NCBI GenBank assembly: GCA_032718565.1
Contig: JAVGVS010000163.1
Location: forward strand, 221,501 to 285,500
DNA from: Distichodus sexfasciatus
Taxonomy: Eukaryota > Chordata > Actinopteri > Characiformes > Distichodontidae
Length of the DNA: 64,000 nucleotides
Direction of reading: 5' to 3'
Made by a program: the position numbers and the translations under genes. Shown piece after piece: positions 1 through 11,114 of the stretch. The notes under the pieces are model-generated. The model saw only the letters and a list, made by a program, of their open reading frames with translations. It ran no database searches and was not told where the DNA came from. The stretch's first letter is position 1. Every line of letters starts with the position of its first letter.

Positions 1-3000
1 AAACGCCTGGTTCAGACGTCCGTGTGAACGAGGCCTTACTCTCGCCGGCGATCGACAGACATCAGTTGTCTCGATGTTGGGGCGCATATTTTTAAAAATG
101 TTTTTGGTGCATATAGGCCCAATTATAGTTTTAAAAAAAGTCTTCTTTTCTTGTCCTTTCCTCCAAACACCCAAGTATGTCTCCTGATCGTAGTGGTAGT
201 GACTACTGTGGTAAGAGTCTCCACTTACGATATTTTTACGTTACAATGGGCTCATCTATGACTGCCTGTATAGAGTGATGAGCCACTTCATTAAAAGTCA
301 TGAATCCTCCTGTTTACAAAGTATGAGCCTAACGTTTCCCTTATTTATTCACTTCTGTCTTTTTAGGGGTAGTCGTTGGTACGTGAGGGTCGAGGCTGTG
401 ATCCCATTTTTCTGCAGGGACGCGTTTCCCTAAAGGATAGTTGCGTTGTGTTAGTTGCTAAGGTAATTAGTCTTGGGTGTCCAAGAAAAAGACCTTGATA
501 ACCTGTGAATTCTAAAATCCTAATTCTTATGAAATCAGTGCTGACAGTGGCCTAATCCCCAAATAAATCGACACAATGTGGAGTTGTGTTAAGAAAGCGG
601 TCAGCGGTAAAAAGAGAGTGGCAGACAGGCTGTGATTGCATATTTAATAAGTCATGAGATCATGTCTGAACTTCAAAAGATGCCGTTCAGAATGAGTTGA
701 GCAGTTAAACCGGTTAGAGGAAGGAGAGTTTACTTATTCAAAGCAAACTGCAATTTCCACTCCTAACAAAACAGTTTGTACTGGCAGCAGAATGTGTTGC
801 GACAATTTGTGGGTTTGGAAAGGCTACGTGTTTAATGGTCTCGGCATGAGCCTTATGAAGTGGAATGGAAGTAATTAACCTCATTTGTAGAATGGACCTT
901 TTAAATGAGTCATGTTTCCTGTGTTTGTCTGGTACGAATCTGCACAATTGTAGGCGAATTTTTTTTTGCTCATCACCAGCAAAACCGTGATGGTGTTTTA
1001 TCGTCTCACGATCTCAATCTGATCAAAAATTAATCTTTTTTTTTTTGGTCTTCCCTGATATGTAGTCCCTGGCTCAAACATGTCTGGCTTGACAACTGGA
1101 AGTGGATCAAGTCATACACTTGAATTTGGGGTTTTATTGATTCATTTGGGGAAGGGGGTGAAAGTAGAGCACAAAGCATATCAAGTCTTCCGATTGTTTT
1201 GCACCACTCTGGCGCTCAAGAGAACGCCATCAAACCCGAGCTGCACCCACAGCCTCCGGGCGATAAATCAGCCTGATCACAGAGACCGCTGGAGGCCTCT
1301 GTCCGTATAAAAACATCCCTAGGGGGCTCTGACCTAGCCTACAAGAGGACCTTTCTATCATGTTCCTCCACACACATTTCTGTCTCCAACCAAATATGGT
1401 CAAGGGTCCTCTTGGTGGTCCCGTGTCCCTTTCTTGTTGTTTTACTTCTAGGAGGCTGATGTTTCTGTTGTGCTTAGTCGGGGCCTCCAGTACTAGATAC
1501 ACGGTGCACCTGTTCCATCCCCCCCCCCCCTCACCGCATCCCACAAAACCCATAAATCACCCCCGCGCTGCACCCTCCCTACTAACATTCTCATAAATGG
1601 CCGGCTCTGGCAAGCCGCTCGTCCCATTTTTCATCTATCAAAATAAGCAGCTCCCTATAGGATTCCTTCACCCCCGTGTCCAGTACACTTGCAATAAATA
1701 ACGACCTATAACAGGCCTCTTGTTTATCCAGTGCTTTCAATGTACTTTACTGAGCCTGGCTTTCTTTTTACTTGGTATCAGTGCTGGTAAATGAATCATG
1801 GGAAGCTGCAGGGGGGGGGAAAGCCTGGGAAAAAAAAGTTGGAATGCCCTGTCAAAAAGTCGTGATGGTATACGGCTGGATGTTAAAGTTTCGCGTCTAG
1901 CAGAGACGATGATGCAGCTTTTGGCTCTTGTCCCTGTAGCACAATGCCACCAGTGGGTTTTTCATAAATGAGGAATGTTAATATGTGACCCTCCACGGCA
2001 AAACCAGTCGCTTGTCGCAACGGAGGTTTCCGAGAAAAACGACCGTTTATGTTGCGTGGGGTAAAATTTCAGATTTTTTGTTTTTCGTGTTTTGAAACAG
2101 TGGAAGGTCTATACTGTACTGTTGTGAATAAATTTGGCTGAAAAACTTACCCTTTCCATCCTAAAAACGTGACTTTCTTGAGGTGAGGAATTCAATTCCA
2201 GCAGAATGTTAAAAGTTCCTGTTTTGACCGCTCTACTTCAATATTTACGCTAAATCCACTGGTTGACTAGCGTGAAGATATTTCTCCGGAATCCATCTTC
2301 GTCTCCCGAGTTCAGTTAACCTAATGCAGGTAGGCTATCCATGTGGCTGGGAATGCAGCGTAGGCTAGCGTAAATACAAACGTAGCCGCGACCGCACCAA
2401 GCGTCTGTGAGTGCTACGGCGATAGTCAACTTCAAAGGCAGATTTCTCCGTTTCTCACTTGGCGTGACAGGAGAAACCCGACTCCTTTGAATGTTGATAT
2501 CTCAGTCACATGTCGTCCCATTCATTCCGTATAGATACCGTTTTGAAGCTTGATTCATGCCCTTATGAAAACATAATAAGTCAATTTTGAAAATTTGCAA
2601 CAAGCGACTGGTTTTGCCGTGGGGGGTCACATTTTGTTTTATTTATTTTTCAAAACATTTCCAGATGATTTGGGCATCTTAATGAATAATGAATTTAATG
2701 CAAATATCTTTATAAGAAAAAGCATATGCTGCTTAATCTAAGGAGCGGTCTCTGGGAGAGAAGCAGTTGAAAACCCCTGGATTATATCATAATGACGGTG
2801 ATTTTTTGGCTGCCACATAAAACATTCTAGTGATAAAGAACATCCCGGTAGTAGCTATGGCTGCACGATCTGTGATCCATGCCCAACCTGTGTGCAGTGT
2901 GAAGTAGAAAAATTGATGGGACGCATCAAGATATTGTAACGAATCGAACCGTCGACCTGATAATCGTAATCAGACGGAATCGTGAGACCAGTGAGTCGTC

Positions 3001-3361
3001 ACACCTCTACTTTCTAGTATTCCTTGATTTTGGACTTTGTCCTGACTACATTTTTGAAATTGCTCCTCCCTTGCCTTGTGTTTTATGGCCTTAATTTTGT
3101 ATTGCCCGCACCAGCCCCTGTCTCGATCGCAGCATATTTAGGACCTCAAATCACCTTCTACGCCTCCGTTTCTGAGTCGATCCACATTACAAGGTGTCAT
3201 TTTTTTAGAAAAGGTTTTTTTAGTTTTTCCACAAGAATCACTTTATTAATGCGTAAGTCCTGACTACGGTAAGGGACCTGAAATGGAAATCATTGGATTA
3301 GTATTGCAATATCCTTCGTCCCCCGCCCCATGTATCTGGTAATAGCAAAATGCATCATTAC
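1..3361. other. Non-coding flank, probably arl15 intron 3, with transposon fragments
   Basis: No exon is recognisable on either strand. I looked on the minus strand for the next arl15 exon (a GAD-I-KYW-like start) and did not find it. The stretch holds a one-unit MITE fragment at about 414-475, a poly-C run near 1519-1528, a complete 648-bp MITE (listed separately) and, at about 2850-3012, a hAT-like fragment rich in cgat/atcg words (gctgcacgatctgtgatcc ... gtcacacctcta). The rest is unremarkable AT-rich DNA. Assignment to an arl15 intron is inferred from the exon at 3362. Confidence 0.5.
1984..2631. mobile_element. 648-bp MITE, copy 1, with about 33-bp terminal inverted repeats
   Basis: It begins TGTGACCCTCCACGGCAAAA and ends with the near-exact reverse complement, giving inverted ends of about 33 bp with one or two mismatches. 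There is no coding capacity, so it is a non-autonomous DNA transposon. A second copy lies at 59827-60473 in the same orientation and differs by only a few percent by eye. The target-site duplication is not clear at this copy. Confidence 0.85.
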
Positions 3362-3421
3362 CTCCAAGTTCCTTCACGTTCAGTACTGCGTTCGGAAATG
3401 GCACAACCTTGATGCTGAAAC
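3362..3421 (-). CDS. arl15: ADP-ribosylation factor-like 15, internal coding exon (60 bp)
   Basis: Read on the minus strand, this exon encodes (G)FSIKVVPFPNAVLNVKELG(G). That is nearly the same as the ARL15 switch region I recall from mammals (FSIKAVPFQNAILNVKELGG), which follows the P-loop. The exon is preceded by an AG acceptor (3423-3422) after a modest pyrimidine tract and followed by a GT donor (GTAATG, 3361-3360). It starts with two bases completing a codon and ends with one, exactly in phase with the upstream exon ending at 6115. The VKELGG segment replaces the DxxG switch II glycine block of classical Arf proteins. The next exon downstream (GAD-x-IxKYW) is not visible and must lie beyond the left edge. 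The exon is too short to stand out as an open reading frame; recognition rests on the protein match plus splice signals. Confidence 0.88.
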
Positions 3422-4061
3422 CTTTAACAGAAATACAAGAACAAAATTACGATTGCGAAACCCCTCCGACAAAGGAAAGCCCATGTTTGCTTGGACGACT
3501 GCCAGTCTTGGTGTAGATGACCCGCCATTTGAGGAAAATTAGATCAAGAAAACCAATATCACCCTGACACGGGAGTACAAACTGTGAGTTCACAGTGCAA
3601 GCGAAAAGAAGTAAAGATTTTCTCAGTGATAGCACTTCCCTCGTGCTCATTTCCCAACAGCGCATGCCGGGACGGGGAGGGCAGACATTTGGGATTGATT
3701 AATGCAACCCAAAACACATGAGACCGAGCGGCTTAATGTCCCACTTTGACTTTAAAGAAGTGTTTATAATGCAGGTTTCATCAAACTCGCAGCAGGTGAC
3801 GGCACATGTGCCAGACGAGGCTCAGTAAGAGGCTCAGACTTGGTGTGTTAGCGAGGAAGCGCGGGAAAACGAGGTTTGGTTGGTCTTTCGTTTCTTGAGA
3901 AAGGCGATCTTATGTTCACATAATAAATGCAGCCAGGCCTGTTTCACTTAATGTCTGATTGGCTGCTGTCTCCCATTTTTTTGATGTTAATGAAAGATGA
4001 TGATTATTTGTGTATTTTCTTATTACAAATTAGCTCATTAACTGAACCTCAAGGTCCAGAC

Positions 4062-4640
4062 TAGGGGTAGGAATTGATGAAATATAATCAATATCAATGC
4101 CATTGTCGAATCTGCATTCAATCCAAGTCCTTATCGATTCCTGAGTAGCTTTTTGAGTGTGAAAACAGTAGTTCTACACAGTCTTATTTTTCCCAAAATG
4201 ACGTCTGCACAAGACTGTGAACATGAGCACAATCATATTCATAGTTGTTATTCCGCAGAGACATTGGCTTAGTACTGTGAAGAACAATAAGGTTACACTT
4301 CTTTATCCATTTGGAATCCATCAATAGAATAAAATTATTTGATAAATAATGCATTTTTCTATATTTATTTTTTCATCTCTAACATTATAGAACGGAAAAA
4401 ATATATTTCGGATTAATTGAAAATATTTTTTAAAAATCTGTATAATTTTTGAGTGTCAGAACTCATTTTGGTCTGTAACTCATTTTTGACTGATTTCTGG
4501 GAGAGAAGTAGATTTTTGCCATGAGAGCGTTCCGCATGAGAGCCGCGGCACAGTAGCGCTGGGGACTCGCATCGGGAATAGATAATTATCGGGTAAATGG
4601 CTGTACAGTGAGTAGAACGTTGGTTGTTTTTGTTATTAAT
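4062..4640. mobile_element. Decayed hAT-like non-autonomous element
   Basis: The left end reads ctaggggtaggaattgatg, the kind of TAGGGGT end seen in fish hAT MITEs. Two internal segments are recognisably the reverse complement of parts of the element at 48857-49704: about 4235-4320 against 49382-49480, and about 4532-4552 (gcgttcc..atgagag) against 49138-49165. The right end is not defined. No coding capacity is visible. Confidence 0.45.
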
Positions 4641-5665
4641 CAACTAAAATATAAGTTTTGTCTGTAATAAATGGGGAGATTTAACTGAACCCGGAACGTT
4701 TAGTAACTGTTGGACTAAAGGAACTTATGGAAAAGTGGAAAATGACTTGCTGGGAAATTCGGGAATCCTTAAGAAGAGAAATATGTTCTACTAAACAAAT
4801 AGAACTCTCAACAAGGGGTTAATTGTTAACCTTGATAAACCCTGAATCCACTAGACGTTTTCCTCCTAAACATCTGCACAATGTAACTCTCTGCATAGGG
4901 TTAAACGACGTCTCCGTTCCCATTTCGTGCTTCTGAAGACAGCTCAGGACAGGTGTTCATTTCCCAGACAAGAAGTAACAGGACAACAGGGATTGTGTGT
5001 GAAAGTAGTGTTGTGCAATTTCATATAAACGCCAAATATCAGCACGAGGTGAGCACGGTAGCTGACAGCCTCTTAACATGGGAAGTGTGGGATATTTTTA
5101 TGAGAAGCGTTAACTTTCGCCAATAAAGGAGGGAGTTATGTTGTCTGTCTAAAGCTGACAGGCTGTGATGGGACGACGAGTCTGTTCAGCAGCGTTCTGT
5201 CGCCCTGAGCGCCGGCATAATCAACATCCCCCCCGTCATGAGAAAGGAAAGCGCGTTTGGCGAAAAGCAGACGGCTAGAACGTGCGCGTACGTGTGTGCG
5301 CAGGGTCCTTGAATCTGTAAAGAAGAAGCAGAGCCCTGTGGTTCTAGGCTGTGATGTAACTGGCCAGAGGGAGACGACAGCAATAAGAAGCAGCTTTCAG
5401 ATGTTTTTAGGAAGCTGCAGAACACATGGGAGCAGTGCTGAGATGTTGCAGGACATTTCAAGCAGTGTGCTTACAAAATGCTTTTTGAAGTTTTTGTGTA
5501 TTGTAACCTTTTAAAAGTGATAAACAGGGATTAGAAGCATTGCAGATCCTTTGCATTCATCAGTTTTAACTGTTGGTGAGCAACTGTTTAAAAATGGAAC
5601 GGAGACGTTTTAACTTTGTCATTTGGATTATATACGTAAATGACTGTAATTTAAGGGTCATGCTA

Positions 5666-6007
5666 GGGTGGCATGGTGGTGCAGTGGTTAGCGCTGCCAC
5701 CTCACAGCGAGAAGGTCCTGCGTTCGAACCCCGGGGACGGCCGTATGGCCATTCTGTGTGGTGTTTGCATGCTCTCCCTCGGGTTTCCGCCGAGGGCTCC
5801 GGTTTCCTCCCACAGTCCAAAGCATGCAATATAGGTTCCTTGGGGACTCTAAATTGGCCCCGTAAGGTGTGATTGTGTGATTGTGTGTGCCCTGTGGTGT
5901 GTTGGCACCTGCCCATGGTTGGTCCCTGCCTTGCGCTCATAGTTCCTGGTACAGGCTCCGGTCCCCGCGACCCCGAGATTTAGCGGTTGGGATAATGAAT
6001 GAATGGA
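5666..6007 (+). mobile_element. tRNA-derived SINE-like repeat, near full length
   Basis: It carries a pol III A-box-like word TGGTGCAGTGG (5677-5687) and a B-box-like word GCGTTCGAACC (about 5720-5730). A long body typical of a very common fish repeat follows (tttgcatgctctcc, ggtttcctcccacagtccaa, ctctaaattggcccc, tagcggttgggataatgaat), and the tail is gaatgaatgga. The 3' part of the same family recurs at about 20401-20510. The tRNA-like head is not a functional tRNA gene. Confidence 0.8.
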
Positions 6008-6114
6008 AGGATCATGCTCGGCAAATTGTGGTTTCCAAAAAATGTCAATGTTCCAGAGTCGCCTCTTATTAGCCTGGTCTCAGAGGCAGGACAGAGACAC
6101 GATGCTGACGATAC

Positions 6115-6259
6115 CTGTGGTGGGTACGATGCCGTCGGTAGACTCGTTGCAGAGCCGAGACAGGAGGGAGGTTTTCCCCGCACCACTGAGGCCAATACAC
6201 ACCACGTCATACTCCGGTCTGGGAGGCGAGGGGGGCTTACAGCACAGCGATCGCAGACA
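6115..6259 (-). CDS. arl15: ADP-ribosylation factor-like 15, P-loop coding exon (145 bp)
   Basis: The minus strand reads, in order, CLRSLCCKPPSPPRPEYD, VVCIGLSGAGKTSLLSRL and CNESTDGIVPTTG, 48 codons plus one base. The Walker A P-loop GLSGAGKTS sits at residues 23-31 of the exon. The N-terminal cysteine cluster (CLRSLCC) matches the ARL15 segment that replaces the N-myristoyl glycine of Arf proteins and is thought to be palmitoylated. Acceptor AG is at 6261-6260 (tttag) and donor GT at 6114-6113 (ACAG|GTATCG); the phase joins the exon at 3421. ARL15 is an atypical Arf-like GTPase associated with endomembranes and with regulation of CNNM magnesium transporters. The first exon (human MSDLRITEAFLYMDYL, from memory) was not found upstream. 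The true frame has no start codon here, which hides this exon from simple gene finding. Confidence 0.93.
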
Positions 6260-8465
6260 CTAAAGAGAGAACAGAGCAAATGAAACGAATGCTCGGGTCG
6301 GAAACACAGCCAGTATCAGTTACGACAGACTGCAAAAGGTTTTACCTTACCTTGTTAAACTTATTACACATTTTATTAGGAGAATGGTCAGGGCTGGACG
6401 ACGTGTAGCTTAGCGGCATCGACAGAAAATATGATGTGCAATCGATAGATATCCATATACTCTGTAGGGCCTGTGTCCACCAAACATGTTTTTTGCACTG
6501 GTAGCGTCTCTGTTTAATACAAATCCTATGAGCTTCAGCGTTCAGCGCCTTCAGCATACGGTTTTTCACTGCAGCGCTTAGAGCGCTTGAAGTTGAAATC
6601 CGTTCAACTTTTAGAACAGCACTGAGCTCGTTAATGTCACTTCTCTCTTGCTAACCAATCAAAATCAAGGAAGGGGCGGGACATACACAGTCAAGAACTC
6701 ACTAACGTCAATGGCGGCGTATCTGAAACAGCTTCTTTTGGCTTTATATACACAGTGCGAATAAGGCAAAAACTACAATAACGTGACCCTAATCGGTGGT
6801 ACTCTCCCAGCTGTTTTCTTGCACCGTTTATCCCTATGCCTCGCCGCTGCCGCTAATGCCAAGATGTGCCTTCTTTTCATTGTAAAGATAAGCTGCCCAT
6901 CTCTAAGGAACACGTTACAATGTTTACATGAAATAGGAATGATCGCGGAAATGAGGAGCGCTTTGGAAATGAGGTTCGCTCTCAGCATTGGCAAGTTGCA
7001 CACAAACTAATGTAATAATCTCAGCTCACAGGCAGTGAGATGTTTAGAATAAATCTGGAATGCACTTTCAATTTCTTCTCTATAATTTACTTCCATTTAA
7101 AGAGTTCTTGGATCACGTTCAAGAAAGTGTATGGGGGGTGGGTGGGGGGCTTTGTTTAATGCAGATGCACTTCCTTAAATCACACCAAGCATTCTGGAAT
7201 TCTTTCTCTCCGCATGACTGACTTTTTCACACTTCGATACACAGAACAAAAGAGATTTAAAAAATCATAACAGTAACAACGTCAACTTTTACTAATATTG
7301 TGCAAACCTAGTTTTGTGGCGTTTAGTTTATATATTGATAAAATCCAACAATTTTCCATAGCAGTAAGCCTGTTAAGTAATATTTTAAAAATGCAAATTT
7401 TCTGGGAGCCCTCATTTCCCAGATCAGTGTTTTTGGCACGAATTCACAAGCCATCATGAAGTCTTTGCATGTCTAAACGTGCAAATGTTGTTTTAAAAGT
7501 CTATTCACTCGAAAAGAGAGAGAAAGACAGAGAGAGAGGGGGGGAGTCTCCGAGCTATAAGCTTGTGTCCTTATGGCAGCAGACAGACCTGTCACTGTAT
7601 GAATCACTGTCTCTGACTGGAGACCTGCTGGGAGGCATTAGGAGGCAAATGTGGTGTGAACCGTGAATGGGGATGTTTTAAAGCTGCCGAGTGGAGATCA
7701 GTATCCGCTGCTAAAGAGAGATCTCTTTTTATTAGCAGGATAAGACCGGTGCAGGCCTGGCAGGGCTTGTTTTCACCTCTCGCTTGTAGCAGAGTTCGTT
7801 TTTTGGTGTCCCCTCCCACTGGGATGAAAATGCTAAAAGGTAACACAAAGTGTTTTATTGAAATAACCGCAGCTCTACGGCAGATAACCCCTGTTTCTTC
7901 TAAAAGTAGAAGTTCAGTCTTCTGAAAAGAACGGCAGAGTTTGAAAATTGGCGTACACCGTGTCTCTCAACTGCGTCATCCATGTCAGCTGTCTAAATTT
8001 GAATAGAATAAAATTAAAAAATAAAGAGACGGCAAAGCATCAGGGCGACAAATGTGATTTCCCCCCTCTTTCCCCCCCCCCCCCCCCCCTTCTTTACGCC
8101 CTCTAATCGCTTTCACAGGCTCACGTGGCAAATACACCACACATGATCCGCACATGCTTTTGCTTTGTCACACAGCGACCTGGACATCTGGTTCCGCAAG
8201 AACCAGGAGGTCCTGTGACAGGAGTCGCCACATTCATGTCTCATCCTCCTCCTCCTCCTCCTCCTTCTCCCCACCGAAATCCCCCTTCACTTACAGTGCA
8301 CAAAAGGAGGATGATCGATTTACAGCAGTCGCCGTAGACGCATCTGGGAACTTTGACCCTCGGCCGGCGGCCGGCTGACGGATGGGTTTAAGTGTACTGT
8401 AAACAGGCCTCGGGACGCTTTAAGACGCAGTTGCAACAGGTGAGGCTGGAAAAGAGCCAGCTTTT

Positions 8466-8640
8466 ACATTTACATTTACAGCATTTAGCAGACGCTCTTA
8501 TCCAGAGCGACTTACATTTCCTAATTTCAGAGACAGTTCCCCTGAGAGCAACTTAGGGTTAAGGGTCTTGCTCAGGGACCCAATGTTGGTAACGAACCCA
8601 CAACCTCCGACTGTCCTACCACTAGGCCACCAACACCCTA
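8466..8640 (-). mobile_element. V-SINE-type retrotransposon copy
   Basis: On the minus strand the element ends with the strongly conserved segment GGATAAGAGCGTCTGCTAAA followed by tgtaaatgtaaatgtaaa, the hallmark of the V-SINE superfamily. Its other side holds the line gggttaagggtcttgctcaggg and a degraded tRNA-like B-box region (gaacccacaacc on the plus strand). A more decayed relative lies about 240 bp downstream at 8882-8990. Confidence 0.75.
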
Positions 8641-9229
8641 GACAAATGCATGATTATCGGAGGGCTGTAAGCATGAAATTGGCCTGGTGGGATGGTCTGT
8701 TACCAGAGATCAGCTAGATAACGAAGTCATGACGCAGTGATCTGATACTTATGTCTGTCATTTGTTCGTTACTGATATTTTGGCTTACGCAGTTAGGAAA
8801 GCAGTGTTTAAGTCAAGCCTAATGTGACCTAACCTCCTAAGAATAATCCCAGTCTCTTCCACAAAGTGAGACAAAGTAAGACCTTATCCAGAGCAACTTC
8901 CATTTTCAAGTTATACGGAGTCTTCCGGTAACAACCGAAGGGCTAAGGGTCTTGCGCAGGGGCCAAGTTGTGGAACTACTGCCTCTTGGTGTATCAGTAT
9001 TGGCACTGAAAAGGTTCGATTGGTGCATCCCCAGTTCCCAGCAAAGACAGATCCTTTTTGGTGCAAATGGACATCTAGACATTACCTCACCCATACTAAA
9101 AGCTAAGTGGTTCGTAAATGAAGAGCTTTAGGAGATAAATTTGCTGCGCAAGGATATACCGAAATGCTGTTTTTCCCCTTAGATTTGCTACATAAGCTCC
9201 TGCTCTATTCTGGCTTTCCAAAAAAAGAT

Positions 9230-10160
9230 GTCAAGACATCAAGCATCTGATGTAATTAGGAGACCTGGCCGAGCGCCAGGCCCTGGCAGCCAAACAAAGA
9301 TCATAACTGCGCTGGAAAACAGGGAGTCTAGCCGGGCCCGAATGTCCCTCGGCAACGCCACAAGACCAAACCCTGAAACCTGGCCGCGGTGAGGCGGAAC
9401 AATGGCGCACTGCAAAAACAACTTTGTCGCCTGCCAATTTCTCCTGAATGGAGCCCTCGGTGGCGCGCCGGGGGAACCCCGTCTGGCCTTTTGACGATTT
9501 TGAAGGGGAGGGTTAACAGGGGGATGGGGGGCGTCTAACTTGGGCTAAAAAGAAAAGGAATGCGGCGTTTGCGCTCGGCTGGTTCGCAGACGAACGGTCA
9601 GTCACCACTTTGGGCAGTTGGTGGCGTAAGCAGGAGGCTTAATCCTGGGAGACAAGAGAGAAAGAGAGCGAGAGAGAGAGTCTATCTTTGGGGAACGAGT
9701 GAGGGAGGGAAGGAGGGAGGGAGGGGTTGGGCGGGGGTTCTGTCCAGTTGATTGCTCATTCAGCCGACCCGTGTACCAATCAGAAGCCCCATTCCGGAGG
9801 ACGGTCTCGTATTTTTAGAGCTAGTAAAGCTGGGGCCGGGTGCGAGGGAAGCACCGAGCGGGCAGACAGACGAGGCTCACGTTTCACTCGTTTGCCTCTC
9901 TGAGACCGGCGAAACGGAGCTAAGTGTCTGTGGGGAGGCAGTGATGCCACAAACACCCCCCCCCACCAACCCACCCAAATATCTCACCCCCGTCGCTGGA
10001 GCTTTGTCTGTGCTTTGACAGTGACATTCTTGGGCCCCTGCTCTCATGGAATGAGCCAACGTCGGATCCATCACCTCATCGTCCGTCATGCTTCGGTTTC
10101 CAAAGACGAAAAGAAAAAGTTTGGAAGATTTTGATGTCGGCTCACGCGACACTCATTGCT
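9230..10160. other. Repeat-poor GC-balanced block, candidate conserved non-coding DNA
   Basis: The block contains no recognised repeat and no convincing gene. It is richer in GC than its surroundings and has a varied word content, for example gagacctggccgagcgccag at 9261-9280. Such islands inside a large arl15 intron are where vertebrate regulatory elements often sit. No conservation data were available, so this is only a suggestion from composition. Confidence 0.25.
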
Positions 10161-11114
10161 AATTTCCAGCTTAAAAATATGCATTAATTTATGCCGGTCT
10201 CCTGCTAGTAGTGCCGTTGCGACACATGAGCAACAGCTAGTAACTCCGAGTCATTAAACAGCTCGCTAATCAGAGCAGGATGGCTTATAAGTATCTGTTG
10301 GTGAGAGACAGATGTGAGCAAAGTACATCCATTTCTGCCTCGGCCAACGCACACACATCTCTAAAGTAGGACGACAGGCATCGGGTTCGTCTTTTACAGA
10401 TCGGGAGATGGCAGATCTGGAATCAAAGACACCAGCGCAGGTCGAGCTCACACACCCGGGGTGGCATTGGTGGCATTCCCCAACATGCTGAGTGCTCAGC
10501 CAGAAGCTTATTTGATCGACCACGTCGGAAACTTATGCTGGTAATGACCAACAAATATCAAAGTGTCCGGCCTGTCATCGGACCGACGAGAGAAAAAATC
10601 AGCCCCGGGTCATGCCAAAACAAGTCTGGAAAAAAATAGGGGTTAAAATTAGCTCGGGTCCTAATTTGCTTTGCATAATCACGTTCCCACGGCGGATAAA
10701 TCACTTCTGACGGTGGCGTGGTTGGATGCGTCTGTTTCTTAATTAAGAACATTTTAAACATTAAAGAGCTTCAACGTTTTGAACTTCCTGTGTGTTCAAG
10801 CTAGTATAGTACGGGAAGTTGGACAAATTGTTTACAGCTTGTAAGGTACGCATTTGTTTATTACAAATGTTAGAATGGATTGTTCCAAAGAACTTAGATT
10901 CTCTAGGAACTTAGATTAGGACTGATTTACAGATTGTAACTAGCATTATTAATGAACAAAAAAGCAACATAGCCATGTGGGGGACGATAACGTACCTCAA
11001 CCTTTACCAGTCTGGGATTTGAACCCACAACCCTTTGATTAAACGTGTTATGCTAACACTGCAACTGTGTGATAGACGATCTTCAATGGCATGAGACCGG
11101 ACCAGGGTGCGTTT

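Larger units (their letters stand above)
3422..6114 (-). other. arl15: arl15 intron between the two recognised exons
   Basis: This 2.7-kb intron runs from the GT donor at 6114-6113 to the AG acceptor at 3423-3422 on the minus strand. It contains a decayed hAT-like element (about 4062-4640) and a nearly complete tRNA-derived SINE (about 5666-6007), whose poly(gaat)-like tail ends only about 110 bp from the exon. No further exon was seen in it. Confidence 0.7.
6260..11100. other. Probable arl15 intron 1, first part: repeats and repeat-poor blocks
   Basis: No exon was found. About 6460-7010 looks like an old non-autonomous DNA element (ggcctgtgtccacc, ccgctaatgccaagatg, ccaatcaaaatcaaggaagggg); a related block occurs at about 46640-46880. 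V-SINE pieces lie at 8466-8640 and about 8882-8990, and a tRNA-like fragment at about 10975-11060. There is a C18 run at 8072-8089 and a (CCT)n run at about 8242-8265. The GC-balanced block at about 9230-10160 is free of recognisable repeats and is a candidate conserved non-coding region. Confidence 0.5.

Noticed and set aside
5677..5731. Possible tRNA gene (A and B boxes)
   Set aside because: The boxes belong to a SINE head; a full cloverleaf is not formed and the family is dispersed. The same applies to 47645-47700 and 16485-16520.
6440..6475. Minus-strand TEYMDIY, considered as arl15 exon 1
   Set aside because: It lies within an old transposon-like repeat, has no donor site at the right place, and only YMD matches.
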